A DNA stretch of 64,000 nt from Tridacna crocea (Eukaryota > Mollusca > Bivalvia > Cardiida > Cardiidae), in assembly GCA_943736015.1 (NCBI GenBank), contig OX031065.1, forward strand, positions 43,944,992-44,008,991. Reading direction: 5' to 3'. The notes beneath the pieces are model-generated. The model was not told where the DNA came from, did no database searches, and saw nothing but the letters and a program-made list of their open reading frames with translations. This document shows, piece by piece, positions 55,175 through 64,000 of the stretch. The first letter of the stretch is position 1; each line of letters starts with the position of its first letter. Position numbers and translations under genes: made by a program.

Positions 55175-55406
55175 TTTACTCTTTCCCAAAAGACAAACTT
55201 TTGGACTAGACCAAATTCAAAGCATTTGCAGACGACAATTCAATTCTTGCTGAAAAGATGATTTCTGTCTCTGACAGGGTAGAAAGCATTGTGGGAAAAG
55301 GAGAAAATGCTGGTTACCAGCATTTTCTCCTTTTCCCATAATGTTGTCAAAAGGCTACTATTCCAGACCCATAATAAAAACCAGGGATTGTTTGGGAAAG
55401 GGTTAA
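55175..55406. mobile_element. MITE family A
   Basis: TTTACTCTTTCCCAAAAGAC to GTTTGGGAAAGGGTTAA, the same subfamily as 2843-3071. Its right TTAA is shared with MITE C. Confidence 0.82.
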
Positions 55407-55955
55407 AGGTGGCCCTTCAGATTTTGGGACGAAAATTTTACAAAAATACAAAAAAATCATCCTTATACTCTCAAAGCCTTATAATTTTCATTCATTAAAA
55501 CCCAGTAGTCGAAAACAATCTGACAACAAGAGAAAGTAGAGATTCACTACAGCCCAGGTCAATACTGAAGGGAATCATGTTCTATTTTTACATGAGCAAC
55601 TCGCTCATTTACATACTGGAAATATACAGACGAAGCTTCAATCATAGCATCGGAAGTTCCAGACATTACGGAAAATAATTATCTGTTTATTATGTTATTG
55701 AATTTAATAGTCATTAATGACGTGCAGGTCACTTAACATCCCCACAATGCTTCTTCGATTTTGGTGGGAAATATAAAAATAGCTTAAGAGGCTACGTAGC
55801 CTTTTAAGGGAATAGCACCCAAAAAATTTTTTTTTGTAATTTTATGATCATTAATTACTGATGATTTATATTGTTTTTTCATATAAATTTCAGTGAAATA
55901 TATATATTTTTTTTTAATTTGGTGTGATGTGAAAATTCTGAATACCCACCTTTAA
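55403..55955. mobile_element. TTAA-flanked MITE, family C, inverted
   Basis: TTAAAGGTGGCCCTTCAG to GAATACCCACCTTTAA, reverse of the copy at 51941. Confidence 0.88.
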
Positions 55956-56128
55956 GGGTAATCGCCAAATTTTATTGTATTTTCAAACAGTGTAGGTGAA
56001 ACGTAGACTGAATACAGGCTGTCCTTTAATTTTTTTACAAAACCATGGTCAAAAGGGTCAAGGGCATGGATACATGAAATTTATGTTTCTTAATTTACAA
56101 AACTCTACCAACAGGACCAGGCTCTGAC

Positions 56129-56354
56129 TTCACTCTTTACCACACAATCCCGACTTTAATGACCCTGGAAGAAAACCCTTTGGAAAACATAGTGGGAAAA
56201 GGAGAAAATGCTGGTAACCAGCATTTTCTCCTTTTCTCACAATGTTTTCTACCCTACCAATGCAATTTTCCTTTTTTCAATCTCATTCATTTTGTCGCCT
56301 GTAAGTACTTTCAATTTGGATCAGTCTTTAATTTTGTCATTTGGGAAAGGGTTC
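56129..56354. mobile_element. MITE family A
   Basis: TTCACTCTTTACCACACAATCC to ATTTGGGAAAGGGTTCA; both TTAA ends changed; centre AATGCTGGTAACCAGCATT. Confidence 0.8.
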
Positions 56355-56647
56355 AGTTTGTCAACTTGTCAGCACATGTTGAAGTTGCATCAAACTCATT
56401 CTGGTTAATGGGAATCCCACTCATTATTGATATACCTTGACCAAAGTTTACACTTTGCCCTATCAGTTGTAATTTAACATTTTACAGTGTACAAACCCTT
56501 TACAAAGTAATTATATCAGATGTACAGATCAGATTTCAATAAAAAGGTTTTTACTGAATGTGTTAATCTTCTTCCAACAATAACCTTTTCATTGGTGTGG
56601 AATAGCAAAGAAAAAAAAAGCATCCTATACATTTGGTGACCAATAAA
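56355..56647. other. No recognisable feature
   Basis: AT-rich spacer between a MITE and a minisatellite element. Confidence 0.45.
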
Positions 56648-57785
56648 GAAGAGGCCCATGATGGCCCTAAAATCGCTCACCTGAGTCTATTGACCATACA
56701 TGAACCATCTAGTTTCCCAGTGACCTAGTGTTTTATCAGACATTATCCATCATCAAACACTTTTGAGATATCAATAAGACAAACATTCTGACCAAGTTTT
56801 CTTGAGTATTGGACTGAAAATGTGGCCTCTACAGCATACAAAAGGTTTTTCTAAGATTTCACCAAGTGACTTATTTTTGGACCCAACAATTACCCATTAT
56901 CAAACTCTTTTGAGACATCACCAAAACAAACATTCTGACCGAGTCTGAAGAGTATCAGGCAAAAAATGTGGCCTCTAGAGTGTACACAAGGTTTTTCTAA
57001 TATTTGACCCATTGACCTAGTTTTTGACTCCACATGACCCATTTTCAAACTCATTCAAGGTATCACCAGGACAAATATTATGAACAAGTTTTAGGAGTAT
57101 CAGATTGAAAATGTGTCCTCCAGAACATACAAAAGGTGTTTAAAACATTTGACCCAGTTTTTGACCCAACATGACCCATTTTCAAACTCATCCAAGATAT
57201 TATAAAGGCAAACATTCTGACTAATTTTCAAGAGTGTTGGACTGAAAATGTGGCATCCAGAGCATATACAAGGTTTTTCTAAGATTTGACCTGGTGACCC
57301 AGTTTTTAACACCCAATGACCCATTTTCAAACTTGTCTACTATATCATCAAGGCAAACATTCTGACCAACTTACAAGAGTTTTGGACTGAAAATGTGGCC
57401 TCTAGAGCCTACAAAAGGTTTTTCTAGCATTTGACCTGGTGACCTAGTTTTTGACTCCACATGACCCATTTTCAATCTCATCCAAGATATCATAAAGGCA
57501 AATATTCTGACCAACTTTCAAGAGTTTCGGACTGAAAATGTGGCCTCTAGAGCGTACACAAGGTTTTTCTAAGATTTGACCAAGTGACCTAGTTTTTGAC
57601 CCCACATGACCCATTTTCAATCTTGTCTGAGATATCATCCAGGCAAACATCCTGACCAATTTTCATGAGTATCCAACTAAAAATGTGGCCTTTAGAGAGT
57701 ACACAAGGTTTTTTTAAGATTTGACCTAGTTTTAGACCTAGCATGACCCATTTTCAAACTTGTCCTAGATTTCATCAAGGCAACA
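56648..57785 (+). mobile_element. Helentron-like minisatellite element M19, 3' end missing
   Basis: 5' GAGGCCCATGATGGCCC then CGCTCACCTGAG; about eight 145-bp units collinear with M18 and M17. It breaks off at CATCAAGGCAAC into block-H-like sequence. Confidence 0.8.
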
Positions 57786-57855
57786 GGCTCGCCAAAAATC
57801 TCAGTATTTCAAAGTCAATCCCCCCCATCTTGAAATGCTTCCTAGGTGGCTGCAG
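57786..57855. repeat. Block H fragment
   Basis: AGGCTCGCC.AAAAATCTCAGTATTTCAAAG..CCCCCC..TTGAAATGCTTCCTAGGTGGCTG, similar to 49970-50040. Confidence 0.5.
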
Positions 57856-58168
57856 ACTGACACATGGAAGGAAGAAAGGAAGGTGCAAAATGGTGAACCC
57901 ATACCCAAACAAATGTCATTCTGATTTTTTATTTTTTTTGTTGCAAGAGAGAAGTTCATAGACTGTTTTCAAACAAGACAATCATCTATAAAGAGCCCAT
58001 AAAGCTTGAGAACATTTCCTATCATAGAAAAGCTGAACAAATGATCTGAAGTGAGTCTCACCAGGCAATGTCTAAAAGTACATTTTTTCTGTATCCTGAG
58101 TTTCATGATTTTTGCATGGAGCATTTTTTCATACATGTGTGTTAAAATTATGGATAAGTATATTTGAA

Positions 58169-59005
58169 CACAGGAATTTGACATTCTATAACCAAAATAA
58201 ATGATAAAATATGAAAACAAGAGGGCCAAGATGGCCCTGGATGGCTCACCTGAATTTCTGAGAGAACCATAGCCATTTCTTTCAAAATGTAATCAGCCCG
58301 TTCAGAGAAGAAGAATTTTTCAGAATTTCTTCATGTCTGTATAGTGTAAATAGTGCACAGTCATCAGAGCCATGTTTCTTGATGGATCAAAATTTCTAAA
58401 GCAATTTTTGAAAAGGGTTAGCTAAGAAACATTAATTTTCTGAGAAATTATTTCAAAATCTGATCAGCTGTTTCAGAGAAAAAGAATTTCTTCATGGCCA
58501 AATAGTGCAAGTAGCCCCAGTTTACCAGAGCCATGTTTCTTGGCCTATCAAAAAAATTCCATTTGGTTGCCATGGCAACCAGAGTTTTTGATGGAATCAA
58601 ATTCTGTGAAAAGTTTTTAAAGAGGACCTCCCAAGGAACATCCCAGCCAAGTTTGGTCCAAATCCGCACAGCGGTTTCGGAGGAGTTAATGTTTAAATTA
58701 TTGTTGGCGACTCAGGACGCACAACACACGACGGACACCGGGTGATCCTAAAAGCTCCCCTTGAGCACGCTGTGCTCAGGTGAGCTAAAAAAACCTCCCC
58801 TATATAATATAAACACAAGGAATGCAACGCCTCGATTGACAGTGCCAGCACAAGATGGCCTTTCGCACCCAAAATTTGGTTTTGAAAGGTTGTCGGGTGC
58901 TAGCGCCAGCAATAGAGATGTTACATTCCTTGTGTTTATACTATATAGGGAAGTTTTTTTTCATATTTGATCATTTATTTTGGTAATAGAATGTCAAATT
59001 CGTGT
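58169..59005. mobile_element. Long-armed palindromic element, split by M20
   Basis: Left arm CACAGGAATTTGACATTC..AAAATAAATGATAAAATATG is the near-perfect reverse complement of the right arm ending GAATGTCAAATTCGTGTG. Inner arms CTATATAATATAAACACAAG / CTTGTGTTTATACTATATAG continue the pairing. Without M20 it is about 270 bp, foldback type. Confidence 0.8.
58218..58788 (+). mobile_element. Helentron-like minisatellite element M20, short
   Basis: 5' CAAGAGGGCCAAGATGGCCC then GCTCACCTGAA; 3' CTCCCCTTGAGCACGCTGTGCTCAGGTGAGCTAA. Fewer than two internal units of the M12/M15 type; GTTGCCATGGCAAC at 58566-58579. Confidence 0.87.
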
Positions 59006-59184
59006 GATTGGAGTAATTTGACACAAAATTTATCAATAAGGCTAGCAGGTAACTTCAAATCCTATCATTTTACACAAGTTAATGATGAATAGGATAATGA
59101 TTTCTCATACATAACAAAAATTTGTTACATGAATTTAAATTCTATAATGTGATTCAGTCACACAATAATTTGCATGAGTCGGAA

Positions 59185-59266
59185 CACTGCTTTACCCGAC
59201 AAAAACATTTTCCATAACATTTTCAAAAGCCTTCTCCCTATGAATAGTCAAAGGTAAGATTGTGTG
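59185..59266. mobile_element. MITE family A remnant, left of repeat G
   Basis: TTTTCCATAACATTTTCAAAAGCCTTCTCCC..GATTGTGTG; its end GATTGTGCAGTACAGAATTAA follows repeat G. Confidence 0.6.
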
Positions 59267-59667
59267 CATCTTCGCAAGCCAAGGCTGACGATTCAATAAG
59301 CTACTCTACCCTTGGCGGATTGATCTTGATTTTTACATTCTCCCGATATGCTTTTTCATTGGATGCTGCCAGCTCTAACTGCAACTATTGAAATCGCTCA
59401 TAGCATTTCATGTTTAATAAAAATAGAATAAGGTCGCTACCTTTCGAATAAAAGGTAAAAGTGGAAACCATGTGGATGTCTGCTTATCGCTTGATGTGTA
59501 TTCGTAAGCGGTTTGTAAAACGATACTTCCTTGGCTTTAAGAAATAGGATGTAAAGGGGGGTAATAACCGGCATACAATAGAGGGTGCATCTCAGGAATC
59601 TCGAAATGGGGCTCAATCAGCCAAGGTAAGATCTACGTAGTGATTGTAACCTTGGCTCACGAAGATG
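59267..59667. mobile_element. Repeat G copy 2, terminal inverted repeats
   Basis: Ends CATCTTCGCAAGCCAAGGCT and an inverted counterpart ACCTTGGCTCACGAAGATG; flanked by GATTGTGTG / GATTGTGCA, an 8-9 bp duplication within a MITE. Confidence 0.75.
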
Positions 59668-59702
59668 GATTGTGCAGTACAGAATTAAATACATGAGTGA
59701 CC

Positions 59703-59769
59703 AAGGTCAGTATTCCCTAACCATTCTTTGGAAGCATGTTCTTACTCTTATAGTCTAAAATGGTCTTAA
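59703..59769. mobile_element. MITE family I copy 3, left part
   Basis: AAGGTCAGTATTCCCTAACCATTCTTTGGAA; the right part is at about 62350-62425 (AGAATATTGAGAAAGGTTGGTAAATATGGACCCTT) after two later insertions. Confidence 0.6.
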
Positions 59770-59994
59770 CCCTTTACTCCATAGATACTCATTTCTATGC
59801 ATTGCTTGTGGGAGCCTTTGGAAAACATTGTGGCAAAAGGTGAAATTGCTCATCACGAGCAATTTCACCTTTAGCAACAATCTTTTCTACACTATCAAAA
59901 GGTGTCATCTACACATAAGAAATGTCTTCATCCTAGCTGCTATTTAGGGTCAGTTAGAGATACCACAGTAATGCCTTAAAGGTTAAAGGGTTAA
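59766..59994. mobile_element. MITE family B
   Basis: TTAACCCTTTACTCCATAG to CTTAAAGGTTAAAGGGTTAA; centre AAATTGCTCATCACGAGCAATTT. Confidence 0.85.
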
Positions 59995-60001
59995 TTAAAA
60001 A

Positions 60002-62293
60002 AGAGGGCCATGATGGCCCTAAAATTGCTCACCTGAGTCTACTGACCAAACATGAACCATCTAGTTTCCCAGTGACCTAGTGTTTTATCAGACATTACCC
60101 ATCATCAAACACTTTTGAGATATCAATAAGACAAACATTCTGACCAAGTTTTCATGAGTATTGGACTGAAAATGTGGCTTCTACAGCATACAAAAGGTTT
60201 TTCTAAGATTTCACCAAGTGACTTATTTTTGGACCCCATTAATACCCATTATCAAATTCTTTTGAGACATCACCAAAACAAACATTCTGACCAAGTCTGA
60301 AGAGTATCAGGCAAAAAATGTGGCCTCTAGAGTATACACAAGGTTTTTCTAATATTTGACCCATTGACCTAGTTTTTGACTCCACATGACCCATTTTCAA
60401 ACTCATTCAAGGTATAACCAGGACAAATATTATGAACAAGTTTTAGAAATATCAGACTGAAAATGTGTCCTCCAGAGCATACAAAAGGAGTTTATACCAT
60501 TTGACCTATTGACCCAGTTTTTGACCCAACATGACCCATTTTCAAACTCATCCAAGATATTTTAAAGGCAAATATTCTGACTAATTTTCAAGAGTGTTGG
60601 ACTGAAAATTAGGCATCCAGAGCATATACAAGGTTTTTCTAAGATTTGACCTTGTGACCTACTTTTTAACCCCCAATGACCCATTTTCAACTCGTCTACT
60701 ATATCATCAAGGCAAACATTCTGACCAACTTACAAGAGTTTTGGACTGAAAATGTTGCCTCTAGAGCCTACAAAAGGTTTTTCTAACATTTGACCTTGTG
60801 ACCTAGTTTTTGACTCCACATCACCCATTTTCAAAATCTCCAAGATATCATACAGGCAAATATTCTGACCAATGACCAACTTTCAAGAGCTTCGGACTGA
60901 AAATGTGGCCTCTTGAGCGTACACAAGGTTTTTCTAAGATTTGACCTGGTGATCTAGTTTTTGACCCCACATGACCCATTTTTGAACTTGTCTGAGATAT
61001 CATCAAGACAATCATTCTGACCAACTTTCATGAGTTTCAGACTGAAAATGTGGCCTCTAGAGCGTACACAAGGTTTTTCTAAAGTTTGACCTAGTGACCT
61101 AGTTTTGGACCCTACATGATCCATTTTCGATCTTGTCTGAGATATCATCCAGGCAACCATCCTGACCAATTTTCATGAGTATCTGACTGAAAATGTGGCC
61201 TTTACAGCTTACGTAAGGTTTTTCTAAGATTTGACCTAGTGACCTACTTTTTGACCTGGCACAACTCATTTTCAATCTCGTCCAAGATTTCATCAAGGCA
61301 CACATCCTGACCAACTTTCATACTGAAAATTTGGCCTCTAGAGCTTACACAAGCTTTTTCTAAGATTTGATCTAATGACGTAGCTTTTGACCTGACATGA
61401 ACCATTTTCGGAGATATCATCCAGACAAACATTCTGACCAACTTTCAAGAGTATCAGACCGAAAAAGTGGCCTCTAGAGCATACATAAGGTTTTTCTAAG
61501 ATTTGACCTAGTGACCTAGTTTTTGGCCCGACATGACCCATTTTCAAACTCATCCAAGATATCATCCAGGAAGATATCCTGACCAACTTTCATGAGTATC
61601 GGACTGAAAATGTGGCCTCTAGAACGTTCACAAGGTTTTTCTAAAATTTGACCTAGTGACCTAGTTTTTGACCCGTCATGACCCATTTTCAAACTTGTCT
61701 GAGATATCATCAAGACAAACATTTTGAAGAACTTCTAAGAGTTTTGGACTGAAAATGTGCCTTTAAAGCGTACACAAGTTTTTTCTAAGATTTGACCTAA
61801 TGACCAAGTTTTTGACCCGACGTGACCCATTTTCAAACTCGTCCAAGATATCATCCAAGCAAACATCCTGACCAACTTTCATGAGTATCCGACTGAAAAT
61901 GTGGCCTCTAGGGAGTACACAAAGTTTTTCTAAAATTTTGCCTAGTGACCTAGTTTTTGACCCCACATGATTATTTTTGACTTCATCTGAGATTTCATCC
62001 AGACAAACATCCTGACCAATTTTCATGAGTATCCGACTGACAATGTGGCCTCTAGAGCGTACACAAAGTTTTTCTAATATTTGACCTAGTGACCTAGTTT
62101 TTGACCTGACATGACCCATTTTCGAATTCGTCTGAGATTTCATTGAGGCAAACATCCTGACCAACTTTCATGACTATCGGACCAAAAATGTGGCCTCTAG
62201 AGCGTACACAAGGTAAAAAGTTGACGAAGACGCACGACAGACACAGCACGATCACAATAGCTCACCATGAGCACATCGTGCTCAGGTGAGCAA
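60002..62293 (+). mobile_element. Helentron-like minisatellite element M17, 145-bp array
   Basis: 5' AGAGGGCCATGATGGCCC then GCTCACCTGAG; 3' CTCACCATGAGCACATCGTGCTCAGGTGAGC. About 15 units of the M18 type. It begins eight bases after the family B MITE. Confidence 0.87.
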
Positions 62294-62425
62294 AAAAGAA
62301 CTCGGCTTCCAATTAGCTGAATGATTTGGTTTAGCCAAACAGACATTCTTTTCCTCTAAAATTTTGAAATTCTTGGAGGACAAAACTAAGAATATTGAGA
62401 AAGGTTGGTAAATATGGACCCTTAA

Positions 62426-63744
62426 GTGATACATAAGGTATGATTAGAAATTAAATGACATTGTCACATTTAGATTCCATTTATTGCACAAGTCACAAAA
62501 GCTATTAAACTATCAACTGTCTGACAGAAACTGACGGTACCAAGTTATTAATCCTTATCTAATATGATACAGAGAAAAGGAACAAATTACCGGTATTTCA
62601 TTTCCTAAACATCAGTTACCATGGAAATTTGTAACAAAATACTTCATCTGTTAGCCGCTACACTCCTTTACATGAAAGGAAATTGGCAAACGAAGTCATG
62701 AAAGTAAATAGATACGAATTCATGAAAGTACATAGATACGGAATCTTGAAATTTCATAGATTTGATAGAGAATTCTTTGGTATTCCTTTTTTCTAAAGGA
62801 AAAGTATGAGTCATTTTAAAATAGTGTTTAAAATTAGCGTGAATTAAAAAAAAAAAAACTTATCCCCAGATAAAACTACAATGTATCAACGTATTCAGAT
62901 GACCTCGATCAAGACCTTTTATTCGGGTATACTAAATACCGGAGTGTAACAAAATAAAAATATGTTATTAACAGAATGTAACAAAAGATTTTTAAGTTCC
63001 ATGTATGTAATTCTATAGTAGAACACTGAAAGCAAAAGGAAAAAAAATACATGTATCACTGAAGTAGTTCCTCATCCGTGTAACTGAAACATAAAAGTGG
63101 GGTTTATAAAAGCTTTAAAATGAAAGCTACGGAATAAGGACAATGTCCCTTGGAAATGCTTACAAAAGGATGATATAAAGGGATTGTAACTCAGAAAACG
63201 ATGTGTCATCCAGAGTTTCTAGTCGAAGGATTTGATACTTTGAAAATTAAGGTCGAAATTAGTGGTTTTTTCCCTAAATGAAAAGAGAGCTATTGTTCTT
63301 CTAGGCTGAATTTCTCATTCCTATCAATGTATGAAAAGTGACGGTTTCATTTCATGAAAAAAAGGCATAATTTATGCTGAAGCCAAAATCTCAAATGTGA
63401 ATTTAATAACAGGCATACGGTTATCCTTTTTAAAAGGTCTCTTACGGTATAAAGAATAACAAATGATCACTTAGGCGATATCAATGTAAATTAAAAATGA
63501 GCTAAAGCTACAAGGCAGTGCACAAAGCAGTTTTGTATTGCATTTTTCACTACTGGTTCTTAGTGTTTGAAAAGTCAAGCCAAAGCTCAGAGATGTGTCA
63601 TTGGTTGATTTGGGCTTTATATGGTCTTCCAACTGATTCTGATCCGTTCAACAGAAAGTTTGCTCTGAAAGTGTTGCATGTGTTCATCAGCACTGGGCTT
63701 GGGCTCTAAAAATGCGTCGCCAACAGACATACAAACATAACCAG
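62426..63744. other. No recognisable feature
   Basis: AT-rich sequence; no exon with splice and family support was seen on either strand. Confidence 0.45.
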
Positions 63745-63830
63745 TGTCCTTTGGGGGATTCTAACCAACACCATCCACAAAAGGTTACTAAAAATCCACA
63801 TTACCTACTGCGCCACGGAGGACCCCTGAT
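63745..63830 (-). mobile_element. tRNA-derived SINE head (fragment)
   Basis: On the minus strand, GTCCTCCGTGGCGCAGTAGG (A-box-like) and GTTGGTTAGAATCCCC (B-box-like) in tRNA spacing. Confidence 0.5.
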
Positions 63831-63881
63831 CAATAAATGATGATAAAGGAGGTACGGTTCTATGTTTCGCTTTTAACATAA

Positions 63882-64000
63882 TGCGTCTTTGAAATTTATA
63901 CTATGGATGGCCTCTATATTTTTGGCGTCAGACCAAGACAAAAACCTGCGTCTTTGAAGTTTATACTATGGATGGCCTCTATATTTTTAGCGTCAGACCA
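63882..64000 (+). repeat. Tandem repeat of 65 bp at the window edge
   Basis: TGCGTCTTTGAARTTTATAC..GGATGGCCTCTATATTTTTRGCGTCAGACCA begins at 63882 and again at 63947. Two units seen; the array continues past the edge. Confidence 0.8.

Noticed and set aside
44465-62164. Repeated MVRMFVLMISQT..SLGQILEKPCVRSRGHIFS frames
   Set aside because: The 145-bp repeat unit is open by composition and gives the same peptide once per unit on the minus strand; no start or splice signals. Translation is unlikely, though unit length is not a multiple of three.

Overview
The window looks like AT-rich, intron-type or intergenic DNA from an invertebrate animal, most probably a bivalve mollusc. The reasons are the lack of long ORFs, spliced exons with GT/AG borders, several hundred-base tandem-repeat elements ending in CTCAGGTGAGC that I associate with clam-like genomes, and many short palindromic TTAA-flanked MITEs. 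The species call is inference.

Host gene: five small exons on the minus strand, at about 17456, 16118, 14123, 11546 and 9426, read in that order. They join in consistent phase into a signal peptide plus the start of a secreted alpha-2-macroglobulin / thioester-containing protein (TEP/CD109 type), including the family motif QTDRGKYKPGDTV at the start of MG2. The rest of the gene is not visible and probably lies to the left of base 1. No other convincing host gene was found.

Mobile DNA makes up nearly everything else. (1) About 20 minisatellite-bearing, Helentron-like non-autonomous elements, all in the same orientation. Each has a 5' CAAGAG/CTAGAG start, a small hairpin, an internal 10-11 base motif, 140-167 bp tandem repeats, and a 3' stem-loop that carries the reverse complement of the 5' motif and ends TAA. 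At least five sequence families keep this plan while motif and stem-loop change together. Uninterrupted copies of the host repeats elsewhere in the window show insertion between A and A with no clear target duplication. (2) About 35 copies of a roughly 230 bp TTAA-flanked palindromic MITE (family A), eight of a related family B and three of a 550 bp family C, all piggyBac-like in target. Many are nested or chained through one shared TTAA. (3) Two hAT-type non-autonomous elements with 8 bp duplications, a broken mariner with transposase remnants (17691-18947), two pogo/Tigger-like elements, LINE 3' fragments and tRNA-derived SINEs. (4) A tiny LTR element (TRIM, 21512-22038) with 205 bp LTRs identical by eye, a tRNA-Pro-type primer site and a tRNA-like module inside the LTR.

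Layout: 1-9.4 kb holds diverged repeats, pogo elements and a LINE tail. 9.4-17.5 kb holds the TEP exons, with their introns filled by minisatellite elements and MITEs. 17.5-24 kb holds the mariner, a long minisatellite element hit by the TRIM, and a smaller one. 24-28 kb is a MITE cluster. 28-45.8 kb is a nearly continuous run of nested minisatellite elements. 46-56 kb is dense MITEs plus the second hAT. 56-62.3 kb is more minisatellite elements inside palindromic MITEs. The last 1.7 kb is mostly unassigned and ends in a SINE and the start of a 65 bp tandem repeat.
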